Source: Neonectria sp. B-13
Taxonomy: Eukaryota; Ascomycota; Sordariomycetes; Hypocreales; Nectriaceae
Length of the DNA stretch: 64,000 nt
Direction: 5' to 3'
Assembly (NCBI GenBank): GCA_002682825.1
Contig: NOKP01000040.1
Coordinates: 7,754 to 71,753 of the forward strand
Position numbers and translations under genes: made by a program. Below the pieces are notes generated by a model. It was given only the letters and a program-made list of their open reading frames with translations. It was not told the DNA's origin and made no database searches. Every line of letters begins with the position of its first letter. Position 1 is the first letter of the stretch. This document shows positions 30,264-40,539 of the stretch, piece by piece.

Positions 30264-33200
30264 TCAAGCCTCATCTTGAACACCAATTCTTCGTCCCTCA
30301 ACAACCAGCTCCGTACCCCTCTGTCCCATCCTTGCTCTTACAACCAAGACCTTACCCGCGTCTTCCTCCCGATCTCGCTCGACCAAGAATCGGCTGTGCG
30401 TGATCACCACGATCCAGCCGGCCCCCTCTGCGCCATGAGCCCGCACCACCCGACTACAGCCGCCTGGCCCGCCTCGTCCAGACTGTCAAACACCTCGTCG
30501 ACGAGCACGTAGTGCGCGCGGTGCGCGCTCCCAGCCTGCCCCAGCTGTAGCAGCGCGAAGAAGAGCGCTAGGCCGACACGCTTGCGCTCGCCACCCGAGC
30601 GCTTGCCGTAGGCGAGCGAGGGGTGAACGGCAAGGGTGCGGTCGAGGACCGATCCCGAGGAGAAGGNGCGCGCTCCCAGCCTGCCCCAGCTGTAGCAGCG
30701 CGAAGAAGAGCGCTAGGCCGACACGCTTGCGCTCGCCACCCGAGCGCTTGCCGTAGGCGAGCGAGGAGTGAACGGCAAGGGTGCGGTCGAGGACCGATCC
30801 CGAGGAGAAGGATTCGTTGGTCATGGAGTCAGCAGAGTCAGAGTCAAACAGCGAACGTAACATTCCTGTTGACATGGCGCACGCGTGGCGCGTATCATCG
30901 TACAGTACCGTCAAGGCCTGCGCGAGGAGCGTATTGAGCTCCGAGAGCGACTGTACAAGGACGTGTTCGCGGAAGGTGGTCGTTGTCGCTGTGGATCTAG
31001 TTGAGGAAGACGAAGAGGCGCGACGGGTGCGCTTCGCCAGGGCAGAGGACCAAAAGGCGAAGAGCTCACGATCGGCACCAAGCAAATGAAGTTTGGCGGC
31101 TAGCGCGTCGTGTTCTAAGCGTAGTGAGCGCAGAGACGACTGCTCAGTTTCGATCAGGCGCGTGTACGTGGCTACCTCGTGTTTCTTGAGCGTAACCTGC
31201 TGCTGCAGAGCCACCCATACCTTGGATCTCTCGCGCTGCTGCTCGCCTTTGTCCTGTAGGGCACCTTGGGCCTGAATGGCCTGCGCGAGCTGCTCGTTTA
31301 TGCCGACGGCGTGGTCGGTGGCGAGCTTTTTCAGGATAACAGTTCTATTCGCCTCTTGCTTCAGGCTCTGCAGCCGTGACATGCTGCTCTCGATGTCTTC
31401 GCGGAGACTGTTGATGGCTGTCTCGTGGTTGTGGTCTTGGGCGCTGGTGCTCTGAGAGCCGTCCCTTGGAATCCTAAATATGCGTGAAAGGCCCCTGACG
31501 ATTATCAACCGGAAGCTGAGGATGGAGGTCTTCACTACATGTAAGAGTTTGCGCAGGCCCATGGGGTGAGCCGCAGCCATAGCCTGAAGTCTTTGACTTA
31601 GTTGCTGCTGTAGCCGGCCAAGCCATGACGTTGACTCAGCATGTTTTTGTTCCTGCATTAGGGCATACGAGTTCTCCAGCCGCTGCAAATTCTCCTGCTC
31701 CATGCTGAGCTCAGCGGTCTCAGCCAGTCTCAGCAAGTCCTGGACTCCCTTGCTTGCGGCTGAAATCTGCTGCTCGAGATCTGCAGTGTCTGTGTCGGAC
31801 TCGGGATGTTCGTGTCCAAACTGTTGGTACCCTTCGTTGGAAGGTCCTTGTCCATCGATCGGGAGTTCGGCAGCTGCATGTGCTTGAGAGGCCGCCTCCA
31901 ACGACGCGGCAGATTCCTCCGCCTCCTCTTTGAGTCGCTTTTGTGTTCGGTTCAGATCTGTAAGCCGTCGCTCGATGTATTCCATCGTCCGATGCAAGCC
32001 TTCCAGCTTGCCCTCTATCTCATCCACGTCCTTGTCGACGTCCCTGAGCAGCAGCCTCGACACCTGCCCGCACTGATCCAGCATCGACAGCCCGAGCGAC
32101 GCCTCGATCAGGTCGCGTCGATGCGCTGGCGTCGAGCTAATGAAGCTCGCCGCGCTCTCGTGGTCCAGCACGACCGTCCTGATATACGTCTCGTAGTGGA
32201 TGCCAAGCAGCTCGTCGATGGCCGCCTGCGTCGTGCGCGCGTCTGGGTGCTCAAGCTGCGGCTGCGGCTGGCCGCGCAGCGAGACGATGACGCGGTTGCG
32301 GTGGCTTTTGTGCTTACGGTGCCGCGCGATAGCGTAGCCATTAGCGAACTCCAGCACGACCGAGCAGTCCTTTCCCACATGGTCGTTGACGACGTCGTTG
32401 ACCGTTAACCCGCTGCGGATGCACCGCCCGAACTGGCACCAAACCATAGCTTCGACGAGCGTGCTCTTGCCGGAGCCATTCTCGCCGACCAGGAAGGTTA
32501 ATCCACGCGGGAGGTCCTGCCGGAAGTCGATGGTGAGAGTGCCCTGCACGCCGAGGAAGTTGGTGATTGTGAGTATGCGCGGCTCGGCGACGAAGATGTG
32601 GGTTGAAGGCCCTGTCAGCTCGGTGGCGGTCCTTGTGCTGATAGCTTGAGATGACTTTTCGAGGAAGTCTTGGTAGTTAACCTCGGCCTCGTCATCTTGG
32701 TCTGCGATCTCGCAGGAGACTTGGATCATTCGCTGTCCAACCCGCACCAACTCGTCTCGTCGCGAGAGAAGAGACTCGTCTAACTGCAGCGACTCGACGT
32801 ACTCGCGGGCTTCCGCAGCGAGACCGAGTCTTCGAGTCCGGGGCTCAGTTCCAGGGTCAGAACCCGAAATGCCGTCGCTCGTTGTGTCTGGACCTGTCTC
32901 ATCGTTGGCAGGCTCATCCAAGGGCTGGACAGCGGCATCGCTCGCCGGCACCGATGTACCGAGGCCGCCAAATGATCGGTGGTCAGCCTGCAAGGCAAGG
33001 CCTATAGGAGTCCAGTTCCGCACGCTCCGCACGCCTAGCGAGAGAAGCTTGTCGCGAGCCGTAACGTACTTGAGACGGGTGAGTTCGCCGAGGAGCATAA
33101 CATGCTTATCCGTCACAGCACCCTCGTCGACCTGGCCGTCGAGAACTTGCTGCAAGTCAGTCGTCATGTAGCCGACCGCATGCGGGTTGGTCAGCAGTTC

Positions 33201-34034
33201 GTGCTCGAGCGTTTCCGGATCGAACAGGACGACGCCCCGCTGCTCATCGTAGAGGTCGGCCCAGGTCAGCTGCAGGGGTGAGCCCAGGTACGTGACGCTA
33301 CCCTGTAGATCGCCCTTACTGTGGCCGGATCGCTTCTGGGCGATGGTCTGATGACTGTGAAAATGCCCTGTGAACGTTCGTGCTAGCGAGGCAAACCGGT
33401 CCGGGCCCATCAAGCCGTGGTGTATGATAGGATTCGCTGTGCGGGGCTCGCCGACCCCAGCACTGGCCACATGCCGCTGCGTGATGGCCTTGTTAATTGC
33501 GAGATGCGCAAAAGCAACCGTTCTGCTCGCCTCTTTGGGGTCCTGAGCGGCTACGGCGTCCGCCAGCTCGTCCTGCTCCTCGCGAAACGGCAGCAGCAAG
33601 ACGCGCCGGCCGTCCCACTCGTAGCAGGCAACGCCGCTATGCAGCGACACGTACGGGGCCAGGCGGTTGATGTTGAGGGCGTCAAGAGCCGTGGTCCGGT
33701 AGTCGCGACGATAGGCGAGATCATGGTTGCCGAGCAGGACGTGGACGCGTGGCACGGCGTCGCTGAGGCGGCCGACGAAGCGGTAGCACGCAGACAGCAC
33801 GTGCGTCGGCTGCATCGTGCGGCTCGTCAGCAGGTCGCCACACACCACGGCCCGCCCGACCCGGTGCCGCTCCGCCTGCGCGACGATCCACTGCGCCGTC
33901 TGCTGCACCCGGTCCAGGTCATAGTGCTTAAAGTGGAGGTCGCTGAGAAGCAGCCATCGCACCGTGCCAGCTGAGGGCCCTCGCATGGCTCGTGGTGGTG
34001 AGGAAGAGGTGACAGATGCCATGAAATGGGGCAT
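30264..34034 (-). CDS. SbcD/Mre11-type phosphoesterase fused to SbcC/Rad50-type ATPase
   Basis: A frame of over 1,170 aa; residue numbers are from the longest frame at 34196, and I favour ATG 34034. Residues about 80-310 are a calcineurin-like phosphoesterase with SbcD/Mre11 motifs in order: LLLSDLHFKHYD, VVCGDLLTSR, VHVLLGNHDLAYR, FAHLAI and FTGHFHSHQ, then YLGSPLQLTW. Residues about 535-720 are the N-lobe of an SMC/Rad50-type ATPase with Walker A GENGSGKST (571-579) and a Q-loop-like region. About 400 residues of broken coiled coil follow, with no CxxC zinc hook. The C-lobe has signature YGKRSGGERKR (1148-1158), Walker B/D-loop HYVLVDEVFDSLDE and H-loop VVITHSRF. The last parts are split by an assembly join (30523-30811) and by a +/-1 shift in a G run near 30440. 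In bacteria and phage the two subunits are separate genes and act as an ATP-dependent nuclease on DNA ends. Confidence 0.8.
30523..30811. other. assembly join: 144-bp duplicated overlap around one N
   Basis: 30523-30666 and 30668-30811 are the same 144 bp with one mismatch (GAGGGGTG versus GAGGAGTG), separated by the single N at 30667. Two contig ends that should overlap were joined end to end. Removing 145 bp lets the ATPase frame run from GLALFFALLQLGQAGSA straight into HRAHYVLVDEVFDSLDE. Confidence 0.9.
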
Positions 34035-34184
34035 CGTTGAAGTTAGGGAGGGAGAACCGAGGGGGGTTGAAGAGGAGGATGCCGCCGCTCTCGGATGAGC
34101 CCGGCAAGAATTTTGGCGGTCGCGGGAGCGCGTGGGCGTAGTCGGGAGAAATATGAAAAAGAAAGTCCATAATAAATCTGCCAT

Positions 34185-35101
34185 AGCGATGCACACAAGC
34201 CTAAACGATCAGAAGTTTGATAAGACTATTAATAATATAGTCCAACTAATACAATGCATTTTATGGTTCTCTATCTTTAATTGACTGCCTGGCGAATCCA
34301 TGAGTGCACAGAATGAGTTGTAAGGTGAATTGGGCAGGTTTGATTTCGCCGGTGCTCGGAGTCACTACATGTACCTCAGCCTTGGCAGGGGTCATGTGGG
34401 GCAGGGTACGAGCCGTTAGGCTGACGGATTCGATTTTCTATCCTCTAGGTAGGTAGGGTAGCTTTCTCTGCGATAAGGTAATCAGCACCTACGGCTAGGC
34501 CACGATTACTAGGGATGGTTTGATAGAAAGCCGGGAGCCCCTACAACGTCCTGGGTCTCCTGAGTGAAAGCTCCTCAATCCATCTCAATGAGCTTCTTTA
34601 ACAAGGCCCGTTGATACATAGACGAAGCTTATTGGAGGTATTTGGCCTGCATGTGGCTGTGATGATCTGTGTCGCTCGGAGGCAGTGGCTGTGGCGTTGT
34701 GTGTCGCCTGGAGGCTGCAGCTAGTGTGGAAGGACACTTGGTGTGGAAGGGACTCAGTGTGGAAACTCAATTGTGTGTAGTTGTGGTTTAATGACTGCCA
34801 ATTCATTTACCCAAGCTGCATCTGCTCAGCAATTCCATTCGGCATATCTAGCCAAGTCATGAGCTGCGCCAGCACGGGAATTGGTACGAGATGAACGTTC
34901 CAGCTCTTTAAGCACTCCATTGCTCCCAAAGTCTACCGAAGGTGTGGCCCCACCCCGTCCTGAGTTATATCCGAGGTAATCCCGGTAGAAATGGTAGTCG
35001 CCCCCCGCAACGCATTTCCGTAAAGTGTGACGTCTGGTCTGGGTGTGTTTTGAATGTCGAATCTCCGTTTTCCATCCACCAAGCATCTATAGCAATACCC
35101 G
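34185..35101. other. intergenic, no supported gene
   Basis: No domain-bearing ORF. 34690-34790 has imperfect repeats of TGTGGAAGGGACT / GTGTGGCGTTGTG type. Confidence 0.4.
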
Positions 35102-35461
35102 ATGGCCCAACCGAGGAGTGCAGAAGAACTTGAAAGGCTCCTGCAACAGTCCGAGCAACGCGCCGAAAGAGAGCAGCAACGCGCCGACGGAGCAGAGAGA
35201 GAGCGACAGGAGGAGCGACAACGCGCCGAGAGAGAGCAGCAACGCGCTGAGGAAGCAGAGGAACAAACCCGGCCCACGACACTTGATGAATACGTCGCCG
35301 CGTGCCATGGCTCCGTCTTCTCCAAATTCGCCGTCGAAACAGACAAAAAACTGACCTCGAAGGGCCCTATCACCAATCCGCGTAACAAGTGGTGTCCAAC
35401 ACATCTCAAGCCATGGTCGGACTTCCTAGAACAACAAAGAGCCATGTTTGGTGCAGCTTAA
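35102..35461 (+). pseudogene. N-terminal fragment of a coiled-coil fungal family, second copy
   Basis: 119 aa. Starts MAQPRSAEELERLLQQSEQR, has a long Glu/Arg/Gln coiled coil built from repeats of the type AEREQQRAD..ERERQEER, then the conserved TTLDEYVAACHGSVFSKFAV, ETDKKLTSKGPITNPRNKW and CPTHLKPWSDFLEQQRAMF. The family continues for several hundred residues with a restriction-endonuclease-like or kinase-like region; here it stops at 35461, exactly where LINE-type reverse-transcriptase sequence begins on the other strand. Its sibling at 3781-4379 is also broken at its 3' side near a LINE-like tail. Confidence 0.6.
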
Positions 35462-35720
35462 CGCATGTCTCTTCTGTTCTGTTGTGTTGGCCCACGATAG
35501 TATTGCGACATCGTCGATGAAGCCTGTTGCTGCTGTCTTCGTCTCGGTCTGTCTTGCTCGGATGGCTTCGTGGATATGGCCGAGGTCGGGGGTGCTTTAC
35601 AGTTTGACGATGAGGGAGAGGGCTCCGATAAATGCGACTTTGACTCCGCGTAGATCGATGGGATGTCCATTCCCGTTGTCGATGAAAGACAGTGCTGACT
35701 GCAGGTATCTGCTCAGTTTT
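35461..35720 (-). mobile_element. LINE reverse-transcriptase fragment
   Basis: Minus-strand translation gives HPIDLRGVKVAFIGALSLIV, a stop, then HIHEAIRARQTETKTAATGF and IDDVAILSWANTTEQKRHA. The GFIDDVAIL block is the F/Y-x-D-D catalytic motif of non-LTR reverse transcriptases, and the following W...T.E is typical of Tad/I-like fungal elements. Only about 80 codons with a stop are left. Confidence 0.65.
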
Positions 35721-36283
35721 GTAGCGTGCTCTCAGTAGTCTGTGGGCCAGGTTTGGTCTGGGCTAACCAATTAACCCTTCGGAGCGTGTTGCGGCGCTAG
35801 CTGTTGTTTCAAAAATGTCGTTCTCGCTGGCGATGATGTTTTTCTAAGAGCTCCCCCCGCACGGGTTTTGCTACTCTAAGGGTACTCGCGAGGGGAGGAT
35901 CTGTCAGACGGAGGGACCCGGCGGCCGCGATGACTAAGGACAAGATGGCCGGATCAAGCCGAAAGGAGGGGAAATCCTTGAGACAAGGGGCAAGCAGATA
36001 CATCATCACAATACAGAACAACAGCCCTAATTACGGCTGTAACTATCATCAATTGATATCATCTAATTGACCTCTTTACAATCGTCAATTTGCCCGTGCC
36101 GTAACGCACATCACATCCGCCCGCTAGACCGATTACAGCCGGTCACGTGTCGGACAGGATCTTTCATCACGTGACCGCGTCAGATCAGCTATTCCGTTTT
36201 GGCGAAGCCTAAAACTCTCAAACGGATAACATGACAACCATTTGAACCTTAAGAGGAAGGGCTTCGGCGTCGTCTACCTCTTG
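35721..36283. other. intergenic upstream of the Helo-like gene
   Basis: No gene is supported. Includes two GTCACGTG/TCACGTGACC E-box-like sites (36144-36151, 36168-36177) about 110-140 bp before the Helo-like start. Confidence 0.4.
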
Positions 36284-37487
36284 ATGGCGGATCCGCTAAG
36301 TGTCGCTTCCGGGCTTATAGCCATCGTGACTGCCACGATCCAGTCAAGCAAGGTGCTTTACCAAACTGTCCAGAGCTTTAGGGACCACCCGCGTTCTGTT
36401 CGGCAGTTGAGAGATGAGCTTCAGGCTCTCAATGGCGTCCTCGAATCATTGAAGTCGTCTGCCGGAGGCGAACCTTCTATCCTTGTCCCGCTGAAGCTTC
36501 CGCTCGAGCAATGTACTAAAGCCTGTGCGGATTTCCAGAAGCTGATAACCAGATGCACTAGACATTCTGGAGCATCAGGAAACGCCAGCTTCAGAGACTG
36601 GGCAAAACTCAGATACATGGACAATGATATTAACGGCTTCACGGCTATGTTGGCTGGGTATAAATCCACCATCGCCATCGCTCTGGCAGATGCAAACTTG
36701 TCAGATGCCTGCTTCCAATGTCAGATCATTTGCTGATACTACGACCAGACGTTCAAGCACAGTAACCCTCCAAGTCCTCGACGAGTACAAGGATATGATC
36801 CGAATCACGAAGCAAGACCTCGAGAATCATCTCGAGGAGATCACCTTGAAATTGCAGTCCTTGACTAGCCTGAGCATCGTCCCCTCCGGAGCGGAGCCCG
36901 CAGATATAGAGCGGTTTCGCAACGAACGCGAGACCACCGAGCAATGTCTCGAAATTTGCACTCAGGTGCTATCCCACATCAACGGCATGAGGATTTTACC
37001 GGTGGCAAACGGAGGAGCTCCGCGCAGTGACACGCCCGTCGGCTTGTCTACTCAGGACCTGACTCGCGCCCACATTATGACCCTCTCGACCCTGAAAGAT
37101 TGCTGCGATAAACTCAGTGACACGCTCATTCGACTTCGGACGCTTGAAGAAGGCACCAAGGATCGGCTACTCGCCGGAGAGGCGATTCGAGAGCAAGGGG
37201 ATTCGGGAAATCCGGGGCACGAGGCTCAAAACCTCGCGAGAGAGTTTGATAGTACGCGGCAGTGTCTCACCATTTGCTCTGATGCATCTGAAAGGGTGGA
37301 CTCTGGAAGGGTACACGTGCTAGAGGACATCACGATAGGCAAGAATGGACAGCAAATACTTGTTGCTACACTCGGCGAGCTTTTTGAAGCGAGACGGGTT
37401 CAAATCGATGAGGGAGCAGTGCAAGTGGTCGCGTCATCTTCAGACGCGTCGCTACAAGAGCTGTTCAGGGCCCAGAATAGAAAGTAG
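36284..37487 (+). CDS. Helo-like N-terminal domain protein (two exons)
   Basis: Exon 1 is 36284-36699 and exon 2 is 36749-37487, 384 aa. The 49-bp intron has a GTCAGA donor, a perfect TGCTGATAC branch site and CCAG; splicing joins LADANL to RSSTVTLQVLDEYKDMI. The N-terminus MADPLSVASGLIAIVTATIQ, then FRDHPRSVRQLRDELQALNG, is the Helo_like_N (PF17111) signature also called the azaphilone cluster protein L N-terminal domain. Related HeLo domains form membrane-active helical bundles in fungal cell-death and NLR-type (STAND) proteins. A long helical middle follows. The C-terminal 60 aa (HVLEDITIGKNGQQILVATL, then EARRVQIDEGAVQVVASSS) is a separate module found alone at 37.8, 39.9 and 54.8 kb. I start at the ATG of MADPL, not the upstream in-frame ATG-like codon. 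Confidence 0.8.
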
Positions 37488-37570
37488 CTCGTTTGAAGGT
37501 CTAACTGTCAACAATGACTCGAACGAGTCAAACATGGTCCATTTAATTGATCAGCTGTTCGCACGCGATC

Positions 37571-37945
37571 CTAAGTCCCAAGCCGCCGACTAAATCGTTG
37601 AAAGGAAGGCGCCCCAGGTTCGTCATCAGTCTGCGGATGTGACTCTTTCCCTCTGTTCTGGGCCGCTGCCGTAAGCGCTTGAATTGATGCATCATTCATC
37701 GTGCCCTTGCACTGCCAAGCGTTCTCTCCGAGATCCACGCGACGTGAATCATAGAGATGGTTTTCAGTCGACACGAACAACTGCACCGCATTTTGGTGCA
37801 GCTTCACGTCATGGGTATGGTGTGTTGGAAGGCCCGTTTGATCGGGTGGTGCTTGGGATTTGTGTGAAGACGGGGAGTTATCGTTCGAAAGGTTCGGCGA
37901 ATTCGGCGCGCTCGGCGCGCGTGGAGTGTCAGGGTTTCGATTCAT
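37571..37945 (-). CDS. small protein with the Helo-type C-terminal module
   Basis: 124 aa, starting MNRNPDTPRAPSAPNSPNLS. After a Pro/Ser/Asn-rich, probably disordered 60 aa comes a divergent copy of the module: VKLHQNAVQLFVSTENHLYD, SRRVDLGENAWQCKGTMND, ASIQALTAAAQNRG. Compare the neighbour's GQQILVATLGELFEARRV and GAVQVVASSSDASLQ. It converges tail to tail with the Helo-like gene, only 83 bp away. No membrane segment or signal. The function is unknown; shared module plus adjacency suggests a partner or decoy of the Helo protein. Confidence 0.5.
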   Translation of the reverse strand: MNRNPDTPRAPSAPNSPNLSNDNSPSSHKSQAPPDQTGLPTHHTHDVKLHQNAVQLFVSTENHLYDSRRVDLGENAWQCKGTMNDASIQALTAAAQNRGKESHPQTDDEPGAPSFQRFSRRLGT

Positions 37946-37975
37946 GATAACTAGTTGATACAGAAGGGTTGTCAA

Positions 37976-39724
37976 AGAGGCACGAAAGTTAGAAACGATG
38001 CTCCGATGCTCCCTGCACTACTTTGGTTTGTTTTAGGGGCCTGATCCGCTAAGGTCACGGGACATGTCCTGTCAGCCGATTACGTACGCGACGCTTCCTA
38101 GTTCACAGGCATCTCCTGCTTACCCCTCAAAATTTTTCTACTAATGGGCAACAGGGAGGTGCTTAGCTGAACCCAAATGGTGTTGGCACTGACGCAATGT
38201 GAAGTTGATTTGGAATGACCGCTGGCCCGCGCTCGACTGGAACAATCCTCCAGGACAACTAACGAAGAAACCTGCTCGGCAAAAGGCAAGCTTCATCCGA
38301 CAATCCCAGTGATTCGGGTTCCACGTGAGCCGGCATGGAGACACCCGCCTCCAAGTACTGTTTAGGGGTGAACGTATGATGCTAGTCTAGCTAGGGAGGG
38401 CGCTCAACCCCGCTATAACGGCAGGGTGAGGAAGTTAAAGATATCGATCTAGCTGTTACGTTTCCAGAATCTTCGGTGGCCACTGATCTGCCCCCATGCG
38501 AGAAGGGGTACGGGATGTTAACAAGGATCATTTAGTCCTACAATAGCCATTGGATCTTTCTTTACAGACCCTGTCACTAGTGAGCTGAAAACAGCTACTA
38601 TCGCGTCGTGGCCGGCCAAGAATCAGCACCTCCAGAATCATCCACCTCAGAAGTAGGGACCCGATTTTCATCGTTTTACAGAGGCCTAGAAGAAAGTCTA
38701 GTGAGGGCTCATCGTCGTAGACTAGGGGGTTTAGCAAGACTCAAGATGGATGGTAGGTAGCAGCGCGTGATGCAATATTACTAGCACGATATCGTCGCAG
38801 TGGTGGATGCTGCCTGCTAAAAAACCCTATGCTAGCAGCAAACAACCTGCATAGATGCCGACACTGCCAGCGCAACTTACTGTATCTGCGGTGCGAGTCG
38901 ACGGGTCAAGGGATGCTATGGAGGAAACTATCAACGCGGGAATGCGCTATAGTAGTCCGGTTTGGTTCTTAGAGCGTGCGTAGGTTTCATTTTTTACCGA
39001 GATAGTCTCGTTGGGCACGATGTATGTGAGCTTGTTGTCCCCTCTCGTTCGGTCTAGCCAACGCCTCGTTCTCCCGGGTCGCCCGCCGAGGCATAGCTTT
39101 ATTTAAGCCTCGAGGCTCAGGGGGCTCTTTCATGAGCTACAGTAACTAATGAAAGTGTTCCAGGTCTCGCAAAAGCTTGGGGGGTCGGAGTTGGCTACAC
39201 TGACTTGAAGTGAACCCGGTTTTCAATGGTGCACAAACCCCTTAGCTATAGCAATTGTTGTGCTAGAGGGGTCGCATGACATGTAAATCAACGAGTGAAA
39301 GCCGCAAAAGCCTTGTGCTAGCTCACGCTAATTGAGCCATCAAATTCTTAATGGAGCATACATTGACTACGCAACGAACACTACTCGCTTATTATTAAGG
39401 TTTATTATAGATCAAATGATCTAGGAGATGAAGTAGGAGCTAGCTAGTACGGTTATTGTCGTGAGGGTGTCGTGGTAGAGCCAAACGTAATAGCATCAAC
39501 TGTAAAAAGGCAACGCATCATTATGCTGTAATTATCATCTCTGTTCTCTTCTACCTTGCTAATTCCTGACTACGGATGCTAGAGGGCCCTACCTAGGTCA
39601 TTACTGGCTAGTATAAATAGCAGCCAATAATCCGATATATGCTCGCTAAAGACTTCAATTACTTACCAAAATAGTCCACTATATTACAATTCTTCCCTAA
39701 AAGAGTCGCCACAAGGCAGCAATA
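37976..39724. other. AT-rich intergenic with orphan promoter box and relics
   Basis: No gene is supported. 38582-38596 (GAGCTGAAAACAGCT) followed by GGCCAAGAATCAGCACCTCC matches the region upstream of MADS-like gene 3 (55656-55700), without a MADS gene downstream. 38760-38806 is a decayed partner of 40144-40190. A TATA box (GTATAAATAG, 39611-39620) serves the 39725 gene. Confidence 0.45.
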
Positions 39725-40099
39725 ATGAACACAGGCCAGCTTCAAGGCATTGAAAATAGCTCCTACCTATACACGATTCAAGATAACATAAGAGGCTACT
39801 CGCACGGAGAACAATTCCTTAACGCACTAAATATGCCAAATTCTCCAAGAAGCGGTACTAAGAGGATGAAACAACCCCAGACGAGCTATGTCGATGTACA
39901 CCAACATGCATCTTCCGGCGGAGCATGTGTGATTGAGGATATGAGCATGGGCAATGACGGGCAACAGATCCTTGTTTCTACGACCGGAGAGCCTGTCAGA
40001 GTACAAAGGATGACTGCCGGCAGCAGGACAATGCAATTCGTTGGGTCGGTTTCGGACGAATCTTTTCAGCTTTACCTCCAGGTACAAGCGAAAAGATAG
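39725..40099 (+). CDS. small protein with the Helo-type C-terminal module, paralogue
   Basis: 124 aa. Residues 1-65 are unremarkable (MNTGQLQGIENSSYLYTIQD start). Residues 68-122 are the module: ACVIEDMSMGNDGQQILVST, then EPVRVQRMTAGSRTMQFVGS and VSDESFQLYLQVQ. The 3' 250 bp is close in sequence to 54654-54906, which lacks the first 45 codons. A TATA box sits 105-115 bp upstream. No signal peptide or membrane helix. The standalone module next to a Helo-domain gene is the gene arrangement used by fungal amyloid-signalling pairs, but I have no direct evidence for amyloid. Confidence 0.6.
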   Translation: MNTGQLQGIENSSYLYTIQDNIRGYSHGEQFLNALNMPNSPRSGTKRMKQPQTSYVDVHQHASSGGACVIEDMSMGNDGQQILVSTTGEPVRVQRMTAGSRTMQFVGSVSDESFQLYLQVQAKR

Positions 40100-40143
40100 C
40101 TACATCTTCATGTATACTCTATTATACATAGTCAATTGCAGGC

Positions 40144-40190
40144 AGCAGCACGTGACGCGATATTGCTAGCGCGAGAGCGTCGCCCCAATC
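40144..40190 (+). repeat. short repeat shared with 38760-38806, transition differences
   Basis: CAGCACGTGACGCGATATTGC versus CAGCGCGTGATGCAATATTAC and onward: most differences are A/G or C/T, the type RIP leaves. In frame it would read AARDAILLARERR, so it may be the end of a lost transposon ORF. Confidence 0.4.
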
Positions 40191-40539
40191 CCATCTCGCT
40201 CTTAACTGCGTAGGCCGCTTAATCATCCCTCTATTTACCTCTTTGTCGCTCCGACACGCGGCCCTGGGAGGATGTAACTCCAGTTGTTCACATACAGCCG
40301 TCTCCAGGAAGCTAATATTATAGTTGATGGGGTGTGTGATAAAGTTGTTGGTAGGACGGTTTGTCAACATAAGCTTCCTTGACTCGGTGTCCGCTCAGAT
40401 GGAATACCGAGGTAATACCGATGTGTGGCTGGGTGGCTCGGTGACAGTGTGGCTGTGCAGGGTTCCGCACCGACCAATGCCACGAAACACGGCTCTCTGC
40501 ATCTTTCACGTAACACAAAACGCGGAGACTGGGCCTGCC

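Noticed and set aside
31806..33974. Plus-strand ORFs of 185-200 codons opposite the SbcD-SbcC fusion
   Set aside because: Antisense shadows; the minus-strand frame carries all nuclease/ATPase motifs.
35448..35738. 96-aa plus-strand ORF following the coiled-coil fragment
   Set aside because: The opposite strand encodes a reverse-transcriptase FIDD block, which explains the open frame better.
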